Source of the DNA: an uncultured Cellvibrio sp.
Lineage (GTDB): Bacteria > Pseudomonadota > Gammaproteobacteria > Pseudomonadales > Cellvibrionaceae
Reading direction: 5' to 3'
Length of the DNA stretch: 64,000 bases
NCBI GenBank assembly: GCA_937958105.1
Contig: CALFXJ010000004.1
Coordinates: 124,001 to 188,000, forward strand
Shown: piece after piece, positions 8,419 through 16,355 of the stretch
How positions within the stretch are numbered: position 1 is the stretch's first letter
How the letters are laid out: each line of letters opens with the position of its first letter
Notes under the pieces: generated by a model
What the model was told of the DNA's origin: nothing
The model's input: the letters and a program-made list of their open reading frames with translations, nothing else
Databases searched by the model: none
Position numbers and translations under genes: made by a program

Positions 8419-8466
8419 GGCATTGTTGTGTGAGAGATTAGCGGTATTAGGATTGTTTTCACATTT

Positions 8467-9639
8467 CTATCCAAAAAAATCCAACTGCTGGTCGCCATGT
8501 TTCTTCGGTTTGGGCGGGATGACTTTAGGTTTGCAGAAACGCGAGTCGTCGAGGGTGTGGAAGCGATTGTTGCGGTTGAAGCCCAGCCGGGTCACGGTTT
8601 TGCGAAAGCGCTGACGGAAGAGGTCGGCCCACAGGCCTTCTCCGTGCATGCGCGAGGCGAAATCTGCATCGTAATCTTTTCCGCCGCGCATGGCGCGGAT
8701 GCAGTTCATCACCCGTTCGGCGCGCTCGGGAAAATGCACCTCCAGCCATTGCTGGAACAGCGGGTTCACCTCCCAGGGCAGGCGCAGCACGGTATAGCCT
8801 GCACCGGTGGCGCCAGCGTCCCGGGCGGCGGTCAGGATGTGCTCCAGCTCCGGTTCGGTGATAAACGGAATAATCGGTGCGACGCTGACGGAGACCGGTA
8901 TGCCCGCCTCAGCCAGACGGCGGATGGTCTGCAGGCGGCGGGTGGGTGATGCTGCACGCGGTTCCAGGGTGCGGGCGATGGTGTGATCCAGGGTGGTGAT
9001 GGTTACGGCGGCGACAGCCTGCTGTTTCTGCGCCATGGCGGCGAGAATATCGATATCCCGTTCAATGAGTGCTGACTTGGTGATCAGGCCCACCGGGTGT
9101 TCGCATTCCTGCAGCACCTCCAGGACCTGCCGGGTGAGCTGAAACTGCCGCTCGCAGGGCTGATAGGCGTCGGTGTTCACGCCCAGTGCAATGCAGCTGG
9201 GCGTGTAGGACGGACTGGCCAGTTCCCGTCGCAGCAGCTCGGCGGCATTGACCTTGGCATAGAGCCGGGTTTCGAAGTCCAGGCCAGGAGACAAGCCCAG
9301 GTAGGCGTGGGTCGGTCGGGCAAAGCAGTAGATGCAGCCGTGTTCACAGCCGCGGTAGGGATTGAGTGACACGCTGAAGGGTAAATCCGGAGAGGTGTTA
9401 CGGCTGAGGATACTCTTGGCGTATTCGCGGGTGACGAAGGTTTGCACCGGCTGACCATTGTCATCCTCGTCGTGCCACCAGCCGTCGTCCACTGCTTCCG
9501 TGGTCTGGACTTCATAACGCCCCGCCAGGTTGGAAACGGCTCCCCGTCCCTTGCGCGCTGCCAGCGGCGGCGCTATCCAGTTATCGCCCCAGCCATCATC
9601 CCAGTCTCCGGTCTCAATTTGGTCATCACCGCGCTTCAT
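8467..9639 (-). CDS. PA0069-family radical SAM protein (SplB-like), LexA-controlled
   Basis: A 390-residue protein. ATG 9639 is chosen because it follows GGTGGG and because a longer frame would overlap the LexA box. The radical SAM cluster motif CX3CX2C is at Cys98, Cys102 and Cys105 (GCEHGCIYCF), preceded by SLNPYRGC. This family is related to spore photoproduct lyase SplB, but its substrate is unknown. A consensus LexA box lies 15 bases upstream of the start codon, which points to induction by DNA damage. That agrees with my recollection that the Pseudomonas homologue PA0069 belongs to the SOS regulon. Confidence 0.85.
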   Translation of the reverse strand: MKRGDDQIETGDWDDGWGDNWIAPPLAARKGRGAVSNLAGRYEVQTTEAVDDGWWHDEDDNGQPVQTFVTREYAKSILSRNTSPDLPFSVSLNPYRGCEHGCIYCFARPTHAYLGLSPGLDFETRLYAKVNAAELLRRELASPSYTPSCIALGVNTDAYQPCERQFQLTRQVLEVLQECEHPVGLITKSALIERDIDILAAMAQKQQAVAAVTITTLDHTIARTLEPRAASPTRRLQTIRRLAEAGIPVSVSVAPIIPFITEPELEHILTAARDAGATGAGYTVLRLPWEVNPLFQQWLEVHFPERAERVMNCIRAMRGGKDYDADFASRMHGEGLWADLFRQRFRKTVTRLGFNRNNRFHTLDDSRFCKPKVIPPKPKKHGDQQLDFFG

Positions 9640-9653
9640 AACCCACCATAACA

Positions 9654-9669
9654 CTGTATGAAAATACAG
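9654..9669 (-). promoter_or_regulatory. LexA (SOS) box upstream of the radical SAM gene
   Basis: CTGT-N8-ACAG with an A/T-rich centre matches the gammaproteobacterial LexA consensus exactly in both half-sites. It lies 15 bases before the ATG, where bound LexA would block transcription. Confidence 0.75.
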
Positions 9670-9716
9670 TATTCTGGTGGGTGTCGAGCCGAATGGCAAG
9701 CGAAGCGCGGCAGGTC

Positions 9717-10331
9717 TTACAGCAGGATCAGGTGATTGGGCAGTTCATTTTTCTCGCGGGTAGCGGGAACCTGCTGCTGCAGGATGGTGCCGCAGCCTTT
9801 GATGCAATTGATAAGCCCTTCATGGGTTCTGCCTGCCTTTACGGCGGAGATGAACTCATCGATCAGGCCCTGCCATTGGCTCTGCGGCACCAGCTGGCTG
9901 ATCCCCCGGTCTGCAATGATCTCCACGTAGCGCTCCGCCTCTGATACAAACAGCAACACACCGGTCTCGCCGCTGGTGTGGTGCAGGTTGTTCTCCAGGA
10001 ACTGCCGGCACGCCATATTCGCGGCGCGCCGGTAGCGCACGGATCTGGGAATCAGGCGAATGCGCAGCGCGGGAATTCGAAACAGGGCTGCCAGAAACAG
10101 AAATGTCAGCCACTGCACCAGCAGCACGTCTGCCGTTGTCAGCCAGAAGGGGGCGAACAGGACCGGCAGAGGCACCAGCAGCGCGAGTGCGGCGGCCCAG
10201 AGCACGGGTATGTAGCGGTAGTCGTCGCTCTGGCGGGCCACGACAGCGACGAGTTCAGCGTCGGTATGTCGCTCAATCTCTGCGATAAGCTCCGCCACGC
10301 TCTGTTGTTGATCCGGATTGATTAAAGTCAT
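9717..10331 (-). CDS. TPM-domain membrane protein
   Basis: A 204-residue protein. ATG 10331 overlaps the upstream stop codon (TAATG) and lies six bases behind AGGAGG, which favours it over ATG 10337. Residues 1-40 and about 105-175 form a TPM-like domain interrupted by two transmembrane helices (about 45-90). TPM proteins occur beside LemA in many Gram-negatives; their biochemical role is poorly defined. It is the third gene of a translationally coupled operon with lemA and a second TPM gene, which suggests one envelope-associated assembly. Confidence 0.75.
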   Translation of the reverse strand: MTLINPDQQQSVAELIAEIERHTDAELVAVVARQSDDYRYIPVLWAAALALLVPLPVLFAPFWLTTADVLLVQWLTFLFLAALFRIPALRIRLIPRSVRYRRAANMACRQFLENNLHHTSGETGVLLFVSEAERYVEIIADRGISQLVPQSQWQGLIDEFISAVKAGRTHEGLINCIKGCGTILQQQVPATREKNELPNHLILL

Positions 10332-11041
10332 TACCATCCTCCTGAGGCGCCACCGCCACCAAAACCACCGCCGCCGCCACCGAAGCCTCCTCCGCCGAAT
10401 CCGCCACCACCAAAACCGCCGAGGCCGCCGTAGTAACCGCCGCGGCGATAGCCGCCACCAGTGCCGCCGGAGACGGTAGCGAGCAGGAAGATCGCCACGA
10501 TCAGCAGAAAGATCATGAACAATGGCAGGCGTTTATCCTTCTTGGGCACCTCACGCATCGCGTATTCGTCACCCAGCGCTGCGATGATGGCCAGAGTGCC
10601 TTCCCGGATTCCGTCATTGAACTGTGCCTGTTTGAACTTCGGCAGGATGATGCTGTGGATGATATTGGCTGAGATGGCGTCGGTCAGTGTGCCCTCGAGT
10701 CCGTAGCCAACTTCAATGCGCACGCGGCGCTCTTCCTGGGCGACCAGCAGAATGACGCCGTTGTCTTTGTCTTTCTGGCCAATGCCCCAGGCGCGGCCCA
10801 GCTGATAACCAAAGTCTTCAATCACCTGGCCCTGAAGATTACTCAGCGTAACCACCACGACCTGGTTGGTGGTCGCCTGTTCATGGGCGGCAAGCAGCTC
10901 TGTCAGCTCCCGCTCGGTCCGGGCATCCAGCAGGTCCGCGTTATCAACGACGCGACCGGTGAGCGGAGGAAACTGTATCTGGGCAAAGGCACATTGGCCG
11001 ATAAAAACCAGCAGCAGGGCTGTGGCCGTCAGCAGGCGCAT
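10331..11041 (-). CDS. YgcG-family TPM-domain protein with Gly-rich tail
   Basis: A 236-residue protein with a signal peptide (cleavage near AFA-Q, residue 20). The TPM domain spans about residues 28-150, including the start motif TGRVVDNADLL and GIGQKDKDNGVILLVA. A transmembrane helix follows at about 172-190, then a Gly-rich tail of about 45 residues ending ASGGW. This layout is the classical YgcG partner of LemA. Its ATG overlaps the lemA stop (TGATG), so translation is probably coupled. Confidence 0.85.
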   Translation of the reverse strand: MRLLTATALLLVFIGQCAFAQIQFPPLTGRVVDNADLLDARTERELTELLAAHEQATTNQVVVVTLSNLQGQVIEDFGYQLGRAWGIGQKDKDNGVILLVAQEERRVRIEVGYGLEGTLTDAISANIIHSIILPKFKQAQFNDGIREGTLAIIAALGDEYAMREVPKKDKRLPLFMIFLLIVAIFLLATVSGGTGGGYRRGGYYGGLGGFGGGGFGGGGFGGGGGGFGGGGASGGW

Positions 11042-11643
11042 CAGAATTTAACCTCTGGCGCTTTCTCTGCCCCTTCGCTGGTGGCTTTATACACATCGCG
11101 AATCTGCAGATCGGAGTAAAGGATGCTGTGCCAGATGCGTCCGGGGAAGGTGCGGATTTCGGTGTTGTAACGCTCCACCGCCTGGATGTAATCGCGCCGC
11201 GCTACCGCAATGCGGTTCTCTGTTCCTTCCAGCTGCGACTGCAGTGCAAGAAAATTCTGGTTGGATTTCAAATCGGGGTAACGCTCCACCACCACCAGTA
11301 ATCGTTGCAGGGCACTGCCCAGCTGAGCCTGGGCCTGTTCAAACTGTTGCAGCTTCTGTGGATCATCAATCACGCTTTCATCCACCTGCATGGAGCCGAC
11401 TCTGGCCCTGGCTTCTACCACCGCCGTCAGTGTCTCGCGCTCCTGGGCCGCATAACCTTTCACGGTCTCGACCAGATTCGGCACCAGGTCTGCCCGGCGC
11501 TGATACTGGTTTTCCACCTGCGACCAGGCTGCTTTGACCTGTTCATCCATGGTGGGAATGGTGTTGATGCCGCAACCGGCCAGCAGAGACAACATTGCCG
11601 CCAGAAACATCGCTTTGCCTAGAGAAACCGGAATTGAAGACAT
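11041..11643 (-). CDS. lemA: LemA family lipoprotein
   Basis: A 200-residue protein with a lipoprotein signal (LLAGCG, lipidated Cys about residue 24). The long helical LemA domain carries the hallmarks NQYQRRADLVPNLVETVKGYA and, near the end, YNTEIRTFPG. It is the first gene of lemA-TPM-TPM. LemA proteins are membrane-attached helical bundles of uncertain function. It is divergent from the AraC-type regulator gene at 11824. Confidence 0.9.
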   Translation of the reverse strand: MSSIPVSLGKAMFLAAMLSLLAGCGINTIPTMDEQVKAAWSQVENQYQRRADLVPNLVETVKGYAAQERETLTAVVEARARVGSMQVDESVIDDPQKLQQFEQAQAQLGSALQRLLVVVERYPDLKSNQNFLALQSQLEGTENRIAVARRDYIQAVERYNTEIRTFPGRIWHSILYSDLQIRDVYKATSEGAEKAPEVKF

Positions 11644-11785
11644 GGTGATATGTGCTCCTGCATTATCGTGGGGAGCTGAAATGATGGGGCTTCAGGTTTC
11701 GATATTCAACGGAATTGCCGGGCAGTGTGGGAAAGGCCACGTCACCTGGACGCCGGAGGTCCCGAAAATTCCCGAGCCGTTCGGC

Positions 11786-11791
11786 TATAAT
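11786..11791 (+). promoter_or_regulatory. Candidate -10 box for the AraC-type regulator
   Basis: A perfect TATAAT lies 32 bases upstream of the ATG. No convincing -35 element is found at 16-18 bases, so an activator may be required or the match may be chance. Confidence 0.35.
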
Positions 11792-11823
11792 CCGAGAGAC
11801 TTTTTACCGGTGTCTGTTCATCC

Positions 11824-12963
11824 ATGAAAACCCCTGTCTTTAATATCCATGATTTGATTCTTGTGCTGACGCTGGCCGTGTGCCTGCTGCTGGTGGTTTT
11901 TCAATGGTTGCTTTCCAAGCAAAAGGCGATCGGCACCTACCTGTTGTCCGGATTTTTTACCTGTGTCGGCCTGACAGCCTTCTGCAATCTGTTGTTGTGG
12001 AACGATTACATCCTGCTGCAGACGTCCACTGCAAAAGCGCTGCTGGCGTTGACCCTGACAACAGCCATCGTGGGTAAGGGGGTCTGTCTGTACCTGTATG
12101 TGGTATCGATTACTCATGAAAATTTCAGGCTGACGCGTCGACATGCGCTGCATCTGCTGAATCTGGTGGTGGTGACGGGTTTAATTGTAGTGGGCAATCT
12201 GGACAGCGATCATTTGCGTTTCCGCCCCGCGAACTACTCTTCATTCAGTAATCAGATGACAGATTTTCTGTGGAATTATCTGAAAGTGCTGCCAGTGATT
12301 TATGCCTTCTGGGCGGTGTGGGTAATTCGTCAATACAAGCAGCAGCTCAAGGAATTTTATTCGAACCTGAGCCTGGAGGGACCCTACTGGTTGCTGCTGT
12401 TAACCCTGGGTTTTGCGATCAACTGGCTGTGGTCACTGGTGGTTCATGTGCTGGGGCAGGTGATCGACAAACGTATCGCTGATGGCTTTGGCATCTTTGA
12501 TAATTACATTACGTTTTTATTGGTCAATGCCTTGTTTGTCTACAGCATCATTTATGCGCATCAATTGCTGCAGACCAAGGCGGCCGGTAGAAAAAAAGAG
12601 CCTGCCAATACGGAGCCCTCTGCCGATGTTATCGAGCGTATTCAGCAGGCCATGGAGCAAGAGCAGCTTTATCTGCGGCAAAATTTGAATATTGAGGAGT
12701 TCGCACGGCATCTGGGCATTCAGTACCGTGAGGTCTCGAACATCCTCAATAATCATTTCAATACCAATTTCTTCGAATTCGTCAATCGTTATCGAGTTGA
12801 TCACGCCAAGATGTTGTTGCTGGACCCTCAGCATGCCGATACCACCATTATGGAAATTTTTCTGGAATCCGGCTTCAACAGTAAATCATCCTTCAATCGA
12901 TTTTTTAAACGCTATACCGGCATGTCTGCTGCGGATTTCCGCAAGCAGACACGGCAGCAGTAA
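11824..12963 (+). CDS. Membrane-anchored AraC-family transcriptional regulator
   Basis: A 379-residue protein. About seven hydrophobic helices occupy residues 8-245, followed by a cytoplasmic linker. The AraC/XylS DNA-binding domain fills the last about 110 residues, with first HTH NIEEFARHLGIQYREVSNILN and second HTH around FLESGFNSKSSFNRFFK. Such regulators sense an extracellular or membrane signal and bind DNA directly. The two GH16 lichenase genes lie next to it on the opposite strand, making them plausible targets. That link rests on location only. Confidence 0.85.
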   Translation: MKTPVFNIHDLILVLTLAVCLLLVVFQWLLSKQKAIGTYLLSGFFTCVGLTAFCNLLLWNDYILLQTSTAKALLALTLTTAIVGKGVCLYLYVVSITHENFRLTRRHALHLLNLVVVTGLIVVGNLDSDHLRFRPANYSSFSNQMTDFLWNYLKVLPVIYAFWAVWVIRQYKQQLKEFYSNLSLEGPYWLLLLTLGFAINWLWSLVVHVLGQVIDKRIADGFGIFDNYITFLLVNALFVYSIIYAHQLLQTKAAGRKKEPANTEPSADVIERIQQAMEQEQLYLRQNLNIEEFARHLGIQYREVSNILNNHFNTNFFEFVNRYRVDHAKMLLLDPQHADTTIMEIFLESGFNSKSSFNRFFKRYTGMSAADFRKQTRQQ

Positions 12964-12966
12964 TTG

Positions 12967-13956
12967 CTAGGCTACATCCTGTTGCGAGCTACGTCTGAAC
13001 AACAGCAACCCGCTCAACAGCAACAGGCCGCTCCAGTGAAATGCACCACCGCCGCCACCGCTGGTTTTCGCGGGACTGCTGCTTGCAGTCCGGCTGGAGG
13101 CTGCAGACGATACGCTGTTGCTGGAGCTGGTTGACGCGCTTGAAGCCGCCTGCGAACTGACACTGGAGCTGGAACTCCCGGTCAGCTCGTCAGCCGGTGG
13201 TGTGCCGTTGAACCCGGTAGCGTTTTCATGGGTAAGCGCAAGGATCAAGATGCCGTCCTGCACACGCACATTTTCCGGTACGAAGTCCACGCGGTTCATA
13301 TCAAACGTCCAGTTGGCTTTATCCCAGCGCGCATCATCAAACGTATCAAAATCATCGCGCCATGCCGGCTCGAATTCGCCGGTGTCTATGTTGTACTGCT
13401 GATATTCAATGTAATTCACAAACTGATAGACCGGCAGGATGGCATTGTCCCAGGCTCCTGCCCAGTCGGCATCCTCGTTGGACCAGAGGTTGAACCGCAG
13501 GCTCTGTGGATTCTCCAGGCTGGTCACTGTGGCAGTGCCATCTATACGCCGCACCTCCGTACCATCCAGATACCAGGCCAAATAATCCGGCGTCCACTCG
13601 AGGACATAGGTGTGATAGGCATCAGCAAGGGAAGTGGGCTGCTCGTGAATATCCACGGACTGAATGGTCGGACGGCTCGAGCCGAGAATCACATTACTTT
13701 GCCAGGTGGTCGCATCGTCTTTCCCGAAGACTTCGATATCTATTTCTTCCCAGAATGTACTGCCGATCTCGGAACCGTTTTTGTAAGTAAAGAATGTGGA
13801 TAACACACCGCTGCCTTTGGCAACGCGCATGCGGATTTCAAAGCGACCGTAAAGGACACTTTCCTTGGAGTAAATTTCCGCACCTTTGTAAGGTTTTGCA
13901 TAAGAAGGAGAAACTAAAGCGAAAGTCAACAATGCAGCTAAAAGATAGAACTTCAT
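12967..13956 (-). CDS. GH16 lichenase, circularly permuted, with poly-Ser linker and GlyGly-CTERM anchor
   Basis: A 329-residue protein from ATG 13956 (a TTG start 12 bases upstream is less likely). A signal peptide (1-20, SYA-K) precedes a GH16 fold with the catalytic motif EEIDIEVFG (nucleophile Glu71, Asp73, acid/base Glu75). The strand that opens ordinary lichenases (WRDDFDTFDDARW) occurs here near residue 200, after the catalytic core. That permuted order is known from the Fibrobacter succinogenes enzyme. A Ser-rich linker (about 262-297) leads to GGGGGAFHW, a hydrophobic helix and FRRSSQQ, a GlyGly-CTERM signal processed by rhombosortase. The predicted substrate is mixed-linkage beta-1,3-1,4-glucan. 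Confidence 0.85.
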   Translation of the reverse strand: MKFYLLAALLTFALVSPSYAKPYKGAEIYSKESVLYGRFEIRMRVAKGSGVLSTFFTYKNGSEIGSTFWEEIDIEVFGKDDATTWQSNVILGSSRPTIQSVDIHEQPTSLADAYHTYVLEWTPDYLAWYLDGTEVRRIDGTATVTSLENPQSLRFNLWSNEDADWAGAWDNAILPVYQFVNYIEYQQYNIDTGEFEPAWRDDFDTFDDARWDKANWTFDMNRVDFVPENVRVQDGILILALTHENATGFNGTPPADELTGSSSSSVSSQAASSASTSSSNSVSSAASSRTASSSPAKTSGGGGGAFHWSGLLLLSGLLLFRRSSQQDVA

Positions 13957-13970
13957 AATTATTCTCAAAT

Positions 13971-14000
13971 AAAAAAGGGGATTGCACAGTGTGCAATCCC
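13971..14000 (-). terminator. Intrinsic terminator of the upstream GH16-CBM6 gene
   Basis: A perfect 10-bp stem, GGGATTGCAC / GTGCAATCCC, is followed in the minus-strand direction by six T. It separates the two GH16 genes, so each is probably transcribed separately. Confidence 0.85.
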
Positions 14001-14016
14001 GGGACCTGCTGATTAT

Positions 14017-15249
14017 TTACATTTTTGTCAGTTTAATCCAGTCGATGTTGAAGCCACCGCTGTTGGCGTAGATCGCCAGATTCTGAACGCCGCCGTTCAG
14101 ATAAATATTGTGGGAGATTACGTGATAAGTATCCCAGCTTCCGGTGTAAGGAACACTGATGGTACCAAGACCAACGCCATCGCGATCCAGTGTGAACTGC
14201 GCTGTGGTGAGCGCCGAGGCTACCCGATACTCAACGCGGTACATACCTGACTGCGGGATGTTGACGTTGGTGTACTTGAACCACTCGCCCGGATCGATAT
14301 AACCCACGATGCCGCCACTGGCGAGCACGCTGCCGCCGACCTCATTGAAATTTTCTGCTTCGATGAAGATAGTGGTTGAACCATTGTTGCCACCACCGTT
14401 GTTACCACCGCCATTATTGCCGCCGCCGTTATTACCTCCACCGTTGTTACCACCGCCGTTTCCGTTATCTACCGGTGGGTTGCCGTTGTAACCGGTCTGC
14501 CCTTCGCGGGTGAGTGCCAGTACAAGTATGCCGTTCCTCACAACGACGTTGGCCGGATCAAAGTCGGCAAGGTTTTCGCCGAAGGTCCAGTTGGCTTTAC
14601 TCCAGCGGTTGGAATCAAAGCTGTGGAAATCATCGCGCCAGCCCACACCGAAGCTGTTGCTGGCGGCGATAAACGGACGGTATTCAATGTAATCGATGAA
14701 CTGATATACCGGCAGGATGTTGGGGTCCCAGTAGCCCACCCACTCGGGAATATTTGCTGCCCACAGGTTGAAGCGAATGCTCTGTGGACTGTTGAGGCTG
14801 GTAACGAACTGGCCACCATTGATGCGTCGCACTTCATTGCCATCGACAAACCAGGCGACGTAGTTGGGCGTCCACTCCAGCACATAGGTGTGGTAACCAT
14901 CCGCCAGCGAGGCGGGTGCGCTGTGTACCGCCTCCGTTTTTGAGGTGGGACGATTGGTGCCGATGATCACGTTACTTTGCCACTGGGTGGCGTTGTTCTT
15001 GCCGAAGATCTCGATGTCGATTTCTTCCCAGAAGGTCCCGTTAACCTCCGAGCCATTTTTGTACAGGAAGAAGGTAGAGAGAACACCACTGCCTTTGGCG
15101 GCGCGCATCCGCATTTCGTAGCGCCCGTACTTATAACTTTGGTTGGAATAAATTTCGCCACCCTTATAAGGCTTGGCAGTAGTGAGACCGGCCGTAAAGA
15201 CGGCGGAGCCGAGGAGCAACAGGACGAAGAGAGATTTGAATCTATGCAT
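14017..15249 (-). CDS. GH16 lichenase, circularly permuted, with Gly/Asn repeat linker and CBM6
   Basis: A 410-residue paralogue of the neighbouring GH16. A signal peptide (about 1-25) is followed by KPYKGGEIYS and the catalytic motif EEIDIEIFG (Glu76, Asp78, Glu80). The strand WRDDFHSFDSNRW again lies after the core, near residue 205, as in the permuted Fibrobacter lichenase. A linker of five GGGNN-type units joins it to a CBM6-like beta-sandwich of about 115 residues (IEAENFNEVGG to FNIDWIKLTKM). It is predicted to be a freely secreted mixed-linkage glucanase, unlike its anchored neighbour. The ribosome-binding site is AAGGTG. Confidence 0.9.
   Translation of the reverse strand: MHRFKSLFVLLLLGSAVFTAGLTTAKPYKGGEIYSNQSYKYGRYEMRMRAAKGSGVLSTFFLYKNGSEVNGTFWEEIDIEIFGKNNATQWQSNVIIGTNRPTSKTEAVHSAPASLADGYHTYVLEWTPNYVAWFVDGNEVRRINGGQFVTSLNSPQSIRFNLWAANIPEWVGYWDPNILPVYQFIDYIEYRPFIAASNSFGVGWRDDFHSFDSNRWSKANWTFGENLADFDPANVVVRNGILVLALTREGQTGYNGNPPVDNGNGGGNNGGGNNGGGNNGGGNNGGGNNGSTTIFIEAENFNEVGGSVLASGGIVGYIDPGEWFKYTNVNIPQSGMYRVEYRVASALTTAQFTLDRDGVGLGTISVPYTGSWDTYHVISHNIYLNGGVQNLAIYANSGGFNIDWIKLTKM
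14379..14466 (-). repeat. Tandem 15-bp repeat encoding the GGGNN linker
   Basis: About five near-identical 15-bp units encode Gly-Gly-Gly-Asn-Asn between the GH16 and CBM6 domains. Each unit is a whole number of codons, so gain or loss changes linker length without breaking the frame. A shorter version occurs in the xylanase gene at about 2770-2812. Confidence 0.8.
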
Positions 15250-15404
15250 AGAGTGTCACCTTTATGGTTATTAGAGGACTCTTGAGCGGAGCATCCGCCC
15301 GCGTATCATCCCCACAACCCTCAAGGTGGTCGCGCCAGTTTCCGCTGAAGGCCTAAACTGGTGCGTTTTTGGCGTTTTCGCCCGCGTTCTGTAGAAATTA
15401 AGGC

Positions 15405-16190
15405 TCAGCGCAGCACAAATTCCCGCACGGCCGGCAGGGCCTTTGGGTCGTCAAAGACGTTGTTGTGCCCTATTCCCGGCAGCTCCAGTAGTTCTTTCGG
15501 GCCGCGGATGGCGGCGTAAGTCGCGAGGGAGTCGGCGGGGGGAATGACCAGATCGGCGGTGCCGATCAGCATCAGGACGGGACAGTTTATGGTTCTGGCG
15601 TGAAGCTCCAGCTCAAACGAGTGCCGCAGCAGCCATCGTACGGGCAGGATGGGAAATCGGCGCCGGCCGTTTTCCAGAGCGCTTTTCAGCGGCGTCAGCA
15701 GCACCAGCCGGTCGACCGGCCGCTGACTGGCGAGATAGCCGGCCACCGCTGAACCCAGGCTGCGGCCCATCACCACAACTGTCGCAGTCGTCAGATCGTG
15801 GTGGCGGCGCAGTTCATCGTAGATGGCCAGCGCATCCGTGTAGAGCGCCGCCTGGGAGGGTGCACCCTGGCTGCGACCATAGCCGCGATAGTTATAGGCG
15901 TAGGTATAGCGCGCGCCAATGTCCTGCAGGGTGGGCAGCAGGTCGATAACATCTTCGGCGTTCCCGCCGAAATAAAGCAGGATCACCTCTTTTTGCGCGG
16001 TGGGATTCTCCAGCCGCCAGCCATTCAGCAGGATGAATTCCTGGCTCAGGCTGATCTGGTGGGCAGCATACTGCCCATAGGCGGCCTCAGTGGCGGTGGC
16101 GCGGGGGAAGACCAGGCGGGTCTGCCAGCAGAATGCGAGGGCGCACAGGGCGAGGTAACACAGAATGACAACCAACAGGAAAGTAAGCAT
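15405..16190 (-). CDS. Membrane-anchored alpha/beta hydrolase
   Basis: A 261-residue protein with an N-terminal hydrophobic helix (1-21) and an alpha/beta-hydrolase domain. The nucleophile elbow is GRSLGS (G-x-S-x-G). The acid is probably Asp in IGTADLVIPP and the base His in GIGHNNVF. The oxyanion region reads YFGGNAED, and YNYRGYGRS is typical of the YtmA/FrsA-like group of cytoplasm- or periplasm-facing hydrolases. The substrate cannot be told from the sequence. It is divergent from the DUF457 gene. Confidence 0.75.
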   Translation of the reverse strand: MLTFLLVVILCYLALCALAFCWQTRLVFPRATATEAAYGQYAAHQISLSQEFILLNGWRLENPTAQKEVILLYFGGNAEDVIDLLPTLQDIGARYTYAYNYRGYGRSQGAPSQAALYTDALAIYDELRRHHDLTTATVVVMGRSLGSAVAGYLASQRPVDRLVLLTPLKSALENGRRRFPILPVRWLLRHSFELELHARTINCPVLMLIGTADLVIPPADSLATYAAIRGPKELLELPGIGHNNVFDDPKALPAVREFVLR

Positions 16191-16355
16191 GGAAAGTGTC
16201 TTCGTTATTCGTCAGAGGCAGTGAATAGCATGAATAGCGGCGTAAATCCACGGAAGAAACCAGTGCGGTGTCACCTTTGGGCGTTGAATTGTCCGACGCT
16301 GCCATGACAAGCCCTTATAATGCGCCACTGTCGTTAATTGTTGAGAAAGATTGTC

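Noticed and set aside
9717..11643. LemA-TPM-TPM operon as a novel system
   Set aside because: This gene set is common in Gram-negative bacteria, although its function is poorly known.
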